Origin: Melitaea cinxia | Taxonomy: Eukaryota > Arthropoda > Insecta > Lepidoptera > Nymphalidae | DNA length: 64,000 nucleotides | NCBI RefSeq assembly: GCF_905220565.1 | Contig: NC_059397.1 | Coordinates: forward strand, 15,935,001-15,999,000 | Reading direction: 5' to 3' | Shown here: positions 39,801 to 45,395 of the stretch, piece by piece | Layout: the number at the start of each line of letters is the position of its first letter | Numbering within the stretch: position 1 is the first letter of the stretch | Translations under genes and position numbers: made by a program | Notes under the pieces: model-generated | What the model was told of the DNA's origin: nothing | Database searches by the model: none | Seen by the model: only the letters and a program-made list of their open reading frames with translations

Positions 39801-40090
39801 TAGTGATCAAAACTAGTTTTACTTAACTTTTCATCAATCAAATATCGCTTGTCTTTTTGAATTTTCTTAATATCATCGTACGAACGCTTCACGCTCTCTT
39901 TTTTAAAACTATGCGTAATTGGGTCAAGGTTAAGGTCGTTCACATCACAATCTTTACATTTATGTTTTCTAAATTCCGATTTAACTTCGTGGGAAACTCC
40001 AGGTAAGCGAACACGGAATGCGCTTATCACTGTCACTAATAAAGGTATTGCAAATATAATTAGAGCTAGCGTCCGACTGAGGCACACCAT
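11322..40090 (-). CDS. nrf-6-like: NRF-6-like membrane acyltransferase, complete 12-exon gene (whole span)
   Basis: The gene is rebuilt from twelve exons: 40090-38755, 37925-37687, 36730-36507, 32361-32201, 20942-20761, 18700-18558, 17654-17486, 16683-16490, 13271-13151, 12625-12436, 12197-12055 and 11882-11322. Every intron is GT/AG, all phases agree, and the total is 3663 nt (1220 codons plus stop). Order along the protein: signal peptide (about 1-24); charged low-complexity region (about 40-400); NRF domain (about 420-600) with WALN, DATAKIPSGLLQGN and the Cys pair of GVCVPAPC; one membrane helix (about 601-615); acyltransferase-3 domain (about 680-1060) with roughly ten further helices; acidic tail (about 1070-1220). 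The HGLR motif at 682-685 and His696 in VALLVAHKF match the conserved start of acyltransferase-3 proteins, where a His is thought to be catalytic. Family members are implicated in acyl or lipid transfer and gut and yolk transport in C. elegans; the substrate here is unknown. Most insect relatives lack such a long charged insert. Confidence 0.92.
12055..12197 (-). CDS. nrf-6-like gene, exon 11: acyltransferase-3 domain
   Basis: The acceptor attgtttcag is followed by AILLRLLSCRPLIFISRISY, then ALYLTQFIVYLTNTATTRAP and KEFSLLTV before GTAATT. 'LLS.RPL..ISR.SYALYL.Q' is the family block 'LSW..F.PLSRLTYC.YL.H', with Gln in place of the usual His. Phase 0 at the end. Length 143 nt. A different reading frame of the same stretch is open on this strand but lacks family motifs. 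Confidence 0.9.
12436..12625 (-). CDS. nrf-6-like gene, exon 10: acyltransferase-3 domain
   Basis: The frame reads LMNILGWFTCGTLMGLVLWA, then GGDSGYLEYRYDVTFASIYA and TLAPIAMALAIAWLVYGVHN, ending QHSG before GTATGT (phase 1). Two long hydrophobic helices are present. The second ('Y..L.P.AMALAIAWLVYG') corresponds to the R.aWa..vaWii.ac block of relatives, with the usual Arg-x-x-Trp altered. Length 190 nt. Confidence 0.92.
12626..13150 (-). other. intron 9 of the complete gene
   Basis: 525 bp of AT-rich intron between the LMNILGWF exon and the PYFIGISLG exon. No repeat or other feature recognised. Confidence 0.85.
13151..13271 (-). CDS. nrf-6-like gene, exon 9: acyltransferase-3 domain
   Basis: The frame reads SVSQLYRTGRLSYISIFHRC, then TPYFIGISLGLVLRNPSNQS and K. 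'LY......R..PYFIGI.LG..L' is a diagnostic family block. Two donors lie five bases apart: CAGA|GTAAGG ending at 13156 and AGTAAG|GTATGA ending at 13151. Only the second keeps frame with exon 10 (QSK|LMNILGWF), so it is used. Length 121 nt. Confidence 0.9.
13386..13702 (-). repeat. repeat B, near full length, in intron 8
   Basis: Starts 'ctacggtagtaaagaatata', passes 'gtgtcgtaagagacgactaa' and 'aaaagccgaccgatggtggg', and ends 'ccagcagtggattgtgatag' and 'atgatgaatgatgatgatt'. It is the reverse complement of the copies at 438 and 17902. The simple (ATC)n-like end is the 3' or 5' junction typical of the family. Confidence 0.82.
14905..15366 (+). repeat. repeat C, in intron 8
   Basis: Begins TTAACCGACTTCCAAAAAAG with 'gaggaggttctcaattcg' and ends 'ttgaagtcggttttttttt' plus the hairpin GTTTGCAAGCAAAC and acaatta. 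Internal blocks are 'gataaggaaaccaggatctg' and 'cgcaataactttttactggg'. Lacks coding capacity. The ends form an imperfect inverted repeat (AACCGACTTC / GAAGTCGGTT). Confidence 0.8.
15405..15528 (-). repeat. repeat D, left part, split by a SINE
   Basis: 'agatagggcacagcagaaca', 'acctgctcaaaatctagaac' and 'gtacccttaccttacagaag' match the reverse complement of repeat D. The match resumes at 15848 after the inserted repeat A. Confidence 0.65.
15534..15843 (+). repeat. repeat A (tRNA-headed SINE) inserted into repeat D
   Basis: Full copy: 'gttggcgcaacggttacagc' (A-box region), 'tgtgggttcgatccccgcac' (B box), 'tcggagagcacgttaagctg', ending 'gatattacagactgaagct'. About 20 bp of the usual 'caacccgcattggagcagcg' block is missing near 15770. 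Confidence 0.85.
15848..15988 (-). repeat. repeat D, right part, split by a SINE
   Basis: 'tgctgcttgcaagcagtgtt', 'gagtaaggtgaccagagctc', 'gtctacaggctacgataatc' and 'gcttaccatcaagtgatcgg' continue the repeat D match begun at 15405. Confidence 0.7.
16490..16683 (-). CDS. nrf-6-like gene, exon 8: acyltransferase-3 domain
   Basis: The frame reads CAPQTHHMALDFQLTFIGGL, then ILWAIQAEVPFSTTMMPVLH and a loop to LTALAYHGV. 'C..(H/T)H.MALDFQL' corresponds to the family block usually written C...TWYLA.D.Q. Here the Thr-Trp of many relatives is Thr-His-His. Two membrane helices follow. The donor GTATGT is at phase 2. Length 194 nt. Confidence 0.93.
16778..17251. mobile_element. hAT-type MITE (474 bp) with 8-bp target-site duplication, in intron 7
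   Basis: The left end reads CAGCCTTTCCCAAAGTGGGC and the right end, reverse complemented, CAGGGGCTCCCAAACTTATT. They form imperfect terminal inverted repeats starting CAG. ACCTATAG directly flanks both sides (16770-16777 and 17252-17259), a perfect 8-bp duplication as hAT transposases make. Both ends also carry 'caaagtgggc.ata' subterminal motifs in opposite directions. No transposase reading frame is present. It sits between exons 7 and 8 and does not touch a splice site. Confidence 0.85.
17486..17654 (-). CDS. nrf-6-like gene, exon 7: acyltransferase-3 domain
   Basis: The sequence reads RLTPALLAVVLFYAYVWDDI, then SSGPMWGALVTKNAEVCRQG and WWWNLLYVQNYYGFEDM. R-x-x-P-x-L at the membrane border and the C...WW.NLLY.QNY block are strong family markers. 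The donor is GTAAGG, phase 0, and the next exon opens with CAPQTHHMALDFQL. Length 169 nt. Confidence 0.94.
17902..18236 (+). repeat. repeat B, near full length, in intron 6
   Basis: 'cagtccactgctggacatag', 'gcctccacaagtttacgcca', 'gctgcccgtcttcggcctgt', 'gttatcccttagtcgcctct', 'tacgacacccacgggaagag' and 'gggtggctaaattcttta'. This is the most complete forward copy and serves as the reference for the family. Confidence 0.85.
18558..18700 (-). CDS. nrf-6-like gene, exon 6: acyltransferase-3 domain
   Basis: After an A/T-rich tract ending aag the frame reads VFTSPLLSWCRAGWMFTDCF, then LLLSGTLTSYRKSTDDTVAS and KLLSRYVR. AGWMFTDCFLLLSGTLTSY matches the family block in which 'FF.LSG.L..Y' follows the second helix. 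The donor is AG|GTAAAG, phase 2. Length 143 nt. Confidence 0.9.
18701..20760 (-). other. intron 5 of the complete gene
   Basis: 2.06 kb, AT-rich. The only recognised element is the repeat A tail at 19663-19790. A slightly more complex stretch at 19435-19640 ('cgaacttttcggaacgaagt') may be another old repeat but has no second copy in the window. Confidence 0.8.
19663..19790 (+). repeat. repeat A (SINE) tail, 5'-truncated
   Basis: 'gatcgttactcatagtatgg', 'aacccgcattggagaagcgc', 'ggtggattaagcactgatcc' and 'cccagcagtgggatattaga'. Only the 3' part is present. Confidence 0.75.
20761..20942 (-). CDS. nrf-6-like gene, exon 5: start of acyltransferase-3 domain
   Basis: The frame reads GGFLCSFSLYNSLSKLIAPP, then DEIACIHGLRALATVALLVA and HKFLPVALTPYTNRIKLSE. 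HGLR and the His of VAHKF (residue 696 of the model) form the conserved opening of acyltransferase-3 proteins. Two donors overlap at the end (CTAA|GTGAGG and GAG|GTTTGT). Only GAG|GTTTGT keeps phase 0 with exon 6, so it is preferred although it is the weaker consensus. Length 182 nt. Confidence 0.92.
21018..21336 (+). repeat. repeat A (SINE), diverged full-length copy
   Basis: The tRNA-like head 'gtagtggtgcgagtagtcac ... gtttgcgggttcgtttcc' is followed by 'ccccaccgtgcctcggagag', 'cgcgttaagctgtcggtacc' and the tail 'cccagcagtgggacgttaga'. Confidence 0.75.
21383..21605 (+). repeat. repeat E-like element ('agctgacccggcgatcttgg')
   Basis: Opens 'atagctgacccggcgatctt' and contains 'gtcagtcgttcagaagttat', ending in a short TA array. 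The opening matches copies at 34668 and 41116. These elements resemble 3' ends of RTE/CR1-like LINEs. Confidence 0.5.
22620..23215 (-). mobile_element. R1-clade LINE, 3' end of ORF2 and 3' UTR (broken)
   Basis: On the minus strand 23200-22940 encodes, across a frameshift, AQHTLELCPAWYCERQILV and then SAWKAMISFCETVMSQKE. These are the Cys/His region and C-terminal motif of R1-clade ORF2 proteins. About 300 bp of GC-rich 3' UTR follows. The stretch stands out in base composition from the AT-rich intron around it. The reverse transcriptase domain is absent, so this is a 5'-truncated copy. Confidence 0.75.
24225..24335 (+). repeat. tRNA-like SINE head fragment
   Basis: 'aaagcactaggtattgcgct', 'ggccacgggtttgatcccct' and 'ttcgacaaacaaatgtatat' resemble the A-box/B-box head of repeat A, diverged and without a tail. 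Confidence 0.4.
24725..25172 (+). repeat. repeat C, in intron 4
   Basis: Starts TTTTTAACCGACTTCAAAAA and ends 'ataattgaagtcgttttttt'. Contains an (AT)n array at 24770-24804 inside the left end and the blocks 'gataagaaaaccaggatctg' and 'cgcataactttttactgggt'. The terminal hairpin seen in other copies is degenerate here. Confidence 0.75.
25842..25985 (-). repeat. repeat A (SINE) head, partial
   Basis: 'caaacgcccagaccacgaaa', 'tggccaatacaaatgatcga', 'accagcgaccttcagcgcaa' and 'cagccactgctgtgaacgct'. Reverse complement of the tRNA-like head; the tail is missing. Confidence 0.6.
26450..26905 (+). mobile_element. degenerate LINE 3' end with (AAAT)n tail
   Basis: Reads RTNLKKFSAISHISKIYNSI then CDKVDVFNDKLPTCLQKS, resembling the C-terminal stretch before the end of Jockey/CR1-like ORF2 ('R.TN..K.SP....IYN...D..D.F...L'). 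It ends 'gaataaataaataaataa', the simple tail of a non-LTR element. The identity is a guess from weak similarity. Confidence 0.45.
27680..27762 (+). repeat. tRNA-like SINE head fragment
   Basis: 'ctggtccgttggtgcagttg' (A-box-like) and 'gttttgattcccgcacgaaa' (B-box-like) in repeat A spacing. No tail follows. Confidence 0.4.
28125..28427 (+). repeat. repeat A (tRNA-headed SINE)
   Basis: Well preserved from 'gccatggattgtgcctgttg' through B box 'tgtgggttcgatccccgcac' and 'gtctccccaccgtgcctcgg' to 'gatattacaggctgaagcg'. The extreme 5' end is missing. Together with 15534 it is the youngest-looking copy. Confidence 0.85.
29250..29420. repeat. diverged noncoding segment shared with 2740-2905
   Basis: See 2740-2905: 'atctttaattagctttta' then 'gattaattag' and a flanking 'atgttccaatgtgttac' (compare 'atgtttcaatatgttac'). 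Confidence 0.4.
29541..29652 (+). repeat. repeat H fragment
   Basis: 'gaggagaaacaggtcctact', 'gacctattcgacctcccgct', 'tgtcatccgtcaaatagcgt' and 'agtaaaacaggtccttaatg' match, reverse complemented, 48857-48957 and in part 52880-52940. Confidence 0.55.
29855..30735 (+). mobile_element. R1-clade LINE, 3' part of ORF2 and 3' UTR (broken)
   Basis: The reading frame, broken by in-frame stops near 29941 and 30026 and by frameshifts, gives ALAGDPPWELVAEVLAKTY, then RRWGEDLVEQPYGTRVTAAL, FTFRLTQVLTGHGYFVDCLC, TTGCLDCGAAVASTQYTLEV and, after a further shift near 30265, RRDLMTVFGGDLSLPSVSTA, ESWKAVVSFCETVMSQKE and RRRRTGVRRRRY. FRLTQVLTGHG...C, the C..C...H-type cluster and the MSQKE tail are characteristic of R1-clade ORF2 of Lepidoptera. 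The reverse transcriptase proper is missing. GC content is far above the surroundings. A deletion of about 11 bp explains the loss of the usual CPAW motif. Confidence 0.8.
30738..30815 (+). repeat. repeat A (SINE) tail fused to the R1 3' end
   Basis: 'gcgtggtggattaagctctg', 'atccttctcttacatgggga' and 'cccagcagtgggatattata' follow directly on the R1-derived sequence. Only the last 75 bp of the SINE are present. Confidence 0.7.
31905..32155 (+). repeat. repeat D, in intron 4 next to exon 4
   Basis: 'acagctcagctatagcgatt', 'atcgtagcctatagacgcct', 'gcaagcgcgttgccgacctt' and 'gggctgctccacattttgag', ending 45 bp from the splice donor of exon 4. Confidence 0.75.
32201..32361 (-). CDS. nrf-6-like gene, exon 4: first internal membrane helix and charged loop
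   Basis: The acceptor ttattgcag is followed by LSLYAIVVIIVLLATLQDYL, a membrane helix joining the NRF domain to the acyltransferase part, and then a charged loop (RSEETGDKDKVDEDSEKKEN) ending HSSG before GTGAAT (phase 1). It lies after the NRF domain and before the acyltransferase core, as in other family members. The exon stands between repeat-D copies about 45 bp and 230 bp away. Length 161 nt. Confidence 0.88.
32590..32835 (+). repeat. repeat D, in intron 3
   Basis: 'atgtcactaggtcaacaaac', 'aagcgtacggctcacctgat', 'ggtaagcgattaccgtagct' and 'ctcaccaacaggaacacaat'. Well preserved 5' part, truncated after 'tgtgatcttctgtaaggt'. Confidence 0.8.
32850..33035 (+). repeat. repeat D, second decayed copy in tandem
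   Basis: 'catcaagcgcgttaccgact', 'cccccaaaggaacacaactc' and 'aacagtattatttcacttta', much diverged from the adjacent copy and therefore an older insertion. Confidence 0.6.
33418..33505 (-). repeat. tRNA-like SINE head fragment
   Basis: Reverse complement shows 'gcccgttggcgcagtttgta' (A box) and 'gcgggttgcggtttcgattc' (B box) in SINE spacing. No cloverleaf with paired acceptor ends could be drawn. Confidence 0.5.
33525..33812 (-). repeat. repeat C, internally deleted, in intron 3
   Basis: Left border 'aataattgtgtttgcaggca' with hairpin GTTTGCAGGCAAAC and 'aatcgacttcaattatatcg'; right border 'ggttctcaattcg' reversed, 'tgaagtcggttaaaaa'. Lacks about 350 bp of the middle compared with 46618-47240. 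Confidence 0.75.
34668..34866 (+). repeat. repeat E copy
   Basis: 'aatactagccgacccccctt', 'ccccccccttataacttagg', 'gattctcagacctacacaat', 'aaaatttcataaaaatcggt' and 'gacacgagaattttatatat', as in 41116-41325. Confidence 0.65.
36507..36730 (-). CDS. nrf-6-like gene, exon 3: end of NRF domain
   Basis: After the acceptor tttgtttag the frame reads PGHFVPRFSTLSWGVCVPAP, then CGPEDVEVVLRDAIKHYQYK and finally WKGANWWKDWLDMPTILTL. The WGVCVPAPC segment is the typical paired-cysteine motif (GxCxPxxC) closing the extracellular NRF domain. The donor is GTAAGT and the exon leaves phase 2. Length 224 nt. Finding this exon depends on the phase match with exons 2 and 4, and both fit. Confidence 0.92.
36731..37686 (-). 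other. intron 2 of the complete gene
   Basis: 956 bp. No repeat or RNA recognised. The only stretch with higher complexity (37400-37520) has no counterpart in the window. Confidence 0.8.
37687..37925 (-). CDS. nrf-6-like gene, exon 2: core of NRF domain
   Basis: The acceptor ...ttttcattacag precedes TGCTCGATGC. Joined to the last A of exon 1 this reads MLDATAKIPSGLLQGNGIQL, then GDFDQCLGVRARVQLD and GKYCLAMVDVKAEH, ending RIDD before GTGAGT (phase 0). The DA.(A/G)K.PSGLL.GN block and the following DxCLxV cysteine are hallmarks of the NRF domain. Length 239 nt, codons 446-525. Confidence 0.93.
37926..38754 (-). other. intron 1 of the complete gene
   Basis: 829 bp of AT-rich intron. Nothing recognised apart from the splice sites. 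Confidence 0.85.
38755..40090 (-). CDS. nrf-6-like gene, exon 1: signal peptide, charged linker, start of NRF domain
   Basis: The ATG at 40090 opens MVCLSRTLALIIFAIPLL, a good signal peptide. Residues about 40-400 are rich in Lys, Glu, Asp and Ser, with an Asp/Glu run near 144-162 (LDFDDDDNDSDVEDDDEYDD) and repeated KEE/KSK-like stretches, and look disordered. Near residue 424 begins CRRHGQILLRQLRGTKIWALN, the first block of the NRF domain. The exon ends ...TTAAATA before GTAAGT, phase 1. It has 445 codons plus one base. The first exons of the other two family members are far shorter (157 and 98 codons), and the difference lies in the charged linker. Confidence 0.93.
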
Positions 40091-40189
40091 GGCCGACGCG
40101 TGAGACGCTCACGGCGCCATCATACGTTCGACTGAAACGTACTTTAGCGATTTGGCCCGTTGCTATTTCCGTCACACTCGCAGCTCTTC

Positions 40190-40244
40190 ACTGAACATCT
40201 ACGGGTGTTTCATTGATGGTAGTGAACTTCGCAAGGGTATATAA
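40190..40244 (-). promoter_or_regulatory. candidate core promoter of the complete nrf-6-like gene
   Basis: On the minus strand TTATATA occupies 40244-40238 and an arthropod-type initiator TCAGT occupies 40194-40190, about 100 nt before the start codon. The spacing of about 50 nt is larger than the usual 30, so the two may not work together. Short upstream reading frames lie between here and the start (one beginning at an ATG a few bases before TCAGT, one of four codons near 40110). Confidence 0.25.
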
Positions 40245-40737
40245 TTCTTGTTTCTTATCAAAAATGCTTAGTTACAAAATATACATATTTTCCCGGCCGG
40301 AGTTAATTCGAGTGTACGGACGCACGGCCACAGTTTATGGCTAACAGCCAAGATTGGTGTAAAAATAGTGTTGCAGAGGCGATTGTCCGGCCCGTGAGTC
40401 CAATTGATGACGACTGGATTGATTAAATTACATTAAAGTGATTGATTGACATAAACTAGCAAATACCGTAATCGTGATAAATTGTAAAAAAATGTGTTTG
40501 AAAAGATATGTACCTATATATTCTAATATATTTAATTTACATGAATATTAATTTCTTACTGTGTAATTTTTTATATCTACTGTCTACTATAGCATTTACA
40601 AAATATTGTCGACATTACCTTATTACCCGACTGCAAACGAAGGGTTATGTTTTTATTTTAGTTTTATTTTTAAGTACTTAAAAAACGTACTAAGTCTAAA
40701 ATCTGTGTGCTGTGTGGTTATTTTAATAAAGAATAAA

Positions 40738-41010
40738 GCCCGCCCTTCTACCCGTGGGTGTCGTAAGAGGCGACTAAAGGATAACACAGTTCCACTACCA
40801 CCATGGAATTTAAAAAGCCGACCGATGGTGACATAACCATCCAACTGCTGACTTTGAAAGGCATATGCCGAGGATGAACAGCAGCGTTTTCAGTGCGATA
40901 AAGCCGGCCTGCGGTTACCAACCCGCCTACTCAGCGTTCACGCCATTTTTCGCGCGAACTTGGGGAGGACTATGTCCAGCAGTGGACTGCGACAGGCTTA
41001 ATGTTAAAGC
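40738..41010 (-). repeat. repeat B copy
   Basis: 'cgtgggtgtcgtaagaggcg', 'aaaagccgaccgatggtgac', 'ccgcctactcagcgttcacg' and 'gtccagcagtggactgcgac'. Reverse of the 17902 copy, 5' part slightly shortened. Confidence 0.75.
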
Positions 41011-41115
41011 ATAAAATCTATTCAAATGTCAAGCCAGGCTTAGGCCCTCTGCTACTGATTTTAGCACGCATTTTAAGATTGTAATCAATGATTTGCTAAT
41101 CGAAAATTATAGTTA

Positions 41116-41325
41116 TACTAGCTGACCCCGCAATCGTTGTTTTGCCATATATGTTATTAACTCCCTTAATCCCCCCCCTTACAACTTCGGGGTATGAAAA
41201 ATAGTTGTTGTTCGATTCTCAGACCTACCCGATATACACACAAAATTTCATGAGAATCGGTCAAGCCGCTTCGAAGGAGTTTAACTACAAACACCGCGAC
41301 ACGAGAATTTTATATATTAGACTAG
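41116..41325 (+). repeat. repeat E, first of two tandem copies
   Basis: 'actagctgaccccgcaatcg', 'ccccccccttacaacttcgg', 'gattctcagacctacccgat', 'aatttcatgagaatcggtca' and 'acacgagaattttatatatt'. Confidence 0.75.
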
Positions 41326-41562
41326 CTGACTCGGCAAACGTTGTCTTGCCGCTAAACGCTATTTAAAAATAGGGGTTGATCGTAGAGGAAAAAAAGATTA
41401 TTTTTCTAAAAATTAAAAAAAAATTAGGGGTGGCCTACCCTTAACATTTAGGGGGATGAAAAATAGATGTTGTTTGATTCTCAGACCTACCCAATATGCA
41501 CGCAAAATTTCATGAGAATCGGTTAAGCCGTTTCCAAAAATTTTATATATTAGATTGATTGC
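41326..41562 (+). repeat. repeat E, second of two tandem copies
   Basis: Starts 'agctgactcggcaaacgttg' directly after the first copy, with 'gattctcagacctacccaat', 'aatttcatgagaatcggtta' and 'attttatatattaga' at the end. The middle differs from the first copy. Confidence 0.7.
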
Positions 41563-44500
41563 GATAATAAATTAAAAATTCAAAATGACTTCTCTCCTAT
41601 AAACTATAATTATGCTATGTACGTGTATATTTCCTATACACATTGCACCAGATATTGACAAACAGCAGCAAAATATGATAGCATGGATAGAAAAAAACAG
41701 TTGACACATTACCTGGATTTTAAATGTATAAAACAAAAATAAAATGTTTTTGAATTAATCTCTATTTATTTGTAATTCTTTAAAACAATAGCATGTGAAG
41801 GTCTGTGCCATCAATTGTGTCTTTGTACTAATCCCGCTTTCGCCCTTGTAGACTTTCGCAATCGATTGGCACTCATCAAAAACTGATGTAAGATTAACTT
41901 TGTTTATACAATTGTAATACTTATATTAATTTCAATTAAGTCACAATTTCACTGTTCAAATTCAATATTTTATTAAATATATTATGACTCATGTGATAGA
42001 ACAATAATTAAGCGACTGGTTTTGAAAATTCTATAATAATATAAATAATAATCACAGATCGTTTTAAACTTTATTAATAGATATAAATTTGGTGGGCTAT
42101 TTTAAGAAAGATTAACTCTCACGATTAGTCGTTTATTATCGTTCTCATTAGCATTGGTATGATCTTTAAAGAAAGTATTATATACCATATTTACGTTTTG
42201 AAGGCTAGATATTGTAGATATGGCGCTGGCGAAATATAGCTTTGTCTTTCAATCTTTCACTTCTATATCGACCTCAACCGAGTGATTTAAATTCACCATT
42301 GTTATAATTCTTGCTTCGCTTACAAATCGATTATGATTTACAAAATAATTTTAAAGTTTGAATGGTCAAATTGATCAAAATTTTGCATCATTCAAATATG
42401 TGCCATTGTATGTTTAAAAAATGTTGGTCTTTATTTTTCTTTTGCTTTTTGACTTTTTTAATACTTTTCATGTTTTGGAATATTTTTAAATTTGAAATAT
42501 AGATTACAAAACTGAAAAAATACAATCGAAGTCACCAATTGTTTTGTATTTTTTAACTGTCCGTATAGCGAGAGAATCGCCAGATAAATTGAAATGAAAC
42601 TCGCTAGCTGTGTAATAGTTTTAACCTCGATCAATAACAAAAATATAGTGAAAAATAATATTGAAAGAGCACAATAAAAATGCTAGGTATTTTAACAATC
42701 TTTTTACTTTTTAACGATGTCTTTAGAAAGAATAATCGTTCTGGATTTTTTAATTGATTAAGACATTCGATTATGTTTATTATATGTAATATACTCGTAT
42801 AATATATTATATGTAATACAAGCGAAAAAAAAAACAAATATATCTTCTATATAAAGAAAGCTATATTCCATGGATTCGTACAAATAAATGTACAAAAACA
42901 GGAAATAAAAAGTAAGCTAATATCACCACTTGTTATTTTTACTCTCTTCAATTTTCTTGAAATGTTTTTATTAATTCCTAATTGATGTATAATACGATTA
43001 GTAAGCGCTTCCAACTGAAATACATATTAGATAAGTTTACTATTAAATAAAATATCAGCAAATATACAAAAAAAAAAACATACAAACGAACATAATAATT
43101 CTTACTCCATTAGAGCGTTTTAAAAATTGAATGTAACAATCACTTACTTTTAATTGTAAATATATATATTTTAATTAGAATTTGTTTAACAATTAAGAAA
43201 ATAAAATTCATTGTATCATTTGAGGTCGTCGGAAAATATCAATGATAAAAATAATATACCTATCCATCTATTTTTATGGATTTTCTAATTTTTTTCCTCC
43301 ACATCCTCCTCTAAAAATAACAACAGAATATTCACTAAGCGTCGGAGTTAGATGCTATTTTACTAAGATCTTGCTCTTCAACTACTACTACTACTATACT
43401 GTGTATTTTGTTTTTATAGTATAGTACAGAGGTATAAATTGCGTTAACAAAGTAGTTCATTGATATATGCTGTAGGACTCCAAAAATGCAAAGTTCGCAA
43501 ACTTTTCTCAAAGTAACGGTTAATTTTTATACGCGTGGCAATTAATTTCTATTTTTATAAAACAACCATAAGTGTACTTTCCAACTATTTTTTCATTTGT
43601 TACATTAGTTTTAAAAATCGTTTGTTTCGCTTGCAGTGCTACTACAGTCATATGAAATAATCAGCAAATAAATAAACAAAAATACACATAAATCTGTAAC
43701 AACTAGAATATTTTCTATTTTCAAGGAATTCAAGACAAAATGTCTTACTGAGACTTATAATAATATATATATTAATATTCCGCTGAATAGTCTCAGTTAT
43801 CATATTAATAATATGGAAAAACAAGTTTTGTTTCTACGATATTTCGAGAATATAAAAACTACTGTACTGATTGGATATAAGTTCAATGTCATATTATAAG
43901 TTGTGTCGCGTGCTTAGATTCAGGACGAAATGCCGAATATCTGATGTCATGATATTGGGAGATCAGAGTATAATAAATTTGACTTCGGTCACTTTGACAA
44001 TTTGGTTAAATATAATTGCTGTTACAGCATTAACGAAATATAATGCAAAATAAATTTATGTAAATAAAAATGATAATCTGTTGTTTGATACCAAACTCGA
44101 AAACAACTGGTCTAATTGAACTGATTCTTTTTCTTCTTGTAATTATTAAATGTATGTACAAGCCTTTTACAGCAAGAGAAATTGGAAAAATTGGATGAAA
44201 ATTGCTCAAAAATATAAAAATGTTCATCAAAGCGGGAACTTTAGTATAACAATTAAAAAAAAAAAAACAAAAAAAAGAAAGAAAAAAAAAAACAAATTAT
44301 AATAATACCTGATTGTACACAGATTAATGTTATGAGTCAAATACCTTTACGGTGCATAATATGCCTCTCAAAGGGTCAAGGTTCTCGTACAAGTCCATTT
44401 GCGTTCTTCACCTTTTTACGAAATTTCTTGTTTTCTATATTTAAAATCTATACTTAAAAAACAATATGTTTCTGCCTAACTGACTGACTGGCTATGGATA

Positions 44501-45334
44501 TCTGAAACCCAAACCCTTAATAATAATGAAAAAGGAAAGTTGTTAAGGCTGTTTTGTCATTTCCAAAGCGGAATTATGAATATTGGGATATTAATTGATG
44601 AATACTTGAATAGGTTTCGCCAATTTTTTTTTTGCAATTCAAGGCATGAAATCATCCGAACTCTGTTATGTTTGATATTAAAAGAAAAAAAGAACAGAAA
44701 AGAAAATAGTATTTTCATTAGGAAACAAATACTTCTTGTTAGGGACGTGAAACACAATTTGGAAGATTAATTTATTTAATGTTTAATTTCAATTTATAAC
44801 TTCTGGGTGACTTTAATGAATTTCCAAAACATCAATAACAACTTTTTGGTGAAATTGTATTAAAGACACCAATATATATGTTTTTATTTTATTATTAACA
44901 AAATTGTTGTAGAAAGTATAGTAAAAATTAATTAATGAATTCAAGAATATCAATTTCACACAATTAGGCGATTTTGTGATTAAGCTCAATGTAAAAAAGC
45001 AAGAATATTATAAATAAAGCGCTTATGAGATATTTAAATTAAATTGCAACCTTTAACCTTACGTATAAAATAAGAATCTTTTACCTCAACCGTTAAGTGT
45101 CGACCTTGACTCACTTACACTTTCACTATCCATCGTGTGTTTATTTACGATAAAAATGTCATATAGCATGTAAAATGAAAAAAAAAAAAAAAATTATTAA
45201 AGATTATAATTATTAAGATATCATACAATCTTGAGTTTAACAATGCCTTTCCCACGTTATTCAAACTATATTTATTTTAACTAATGGCAGCTTTATCTAT
45301 AGATGCATTATCACTTGTAACTTCTATTAATTCT

Positions 45335-45395
45335 GTCACTGTTAATTCTCTATTCAAACACACTTTGCGTGTTTGAATATAGAATTAATGGTGAC
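45335..45395. other. 61-nt near-perfect hairpin
   Basis: Arms of 27 nt (45335-45361 and 45369-45395) pair with three mismatches around a 7-nt loop (actttgc). The inner 20 nt of each arm have one mismatch. It is not part of any repeat found twice in the window. It could be a pre-miRNA-like structure or a small MITE. No target duplication was seen, and which strand would be transcribed is unknown. Confidence 0.75.

Noticed and set aside
43871..44053. 60-codon plus-strand frame
   Set aside because: No family resemblance, no composition shift, no splice context. Frames of this length are expected by chance.
44540..44770. 76-codon plus-strand frame
   Set aside because: AT-rich with a poly-Phe/poly-Lys run; no similarity recognised.
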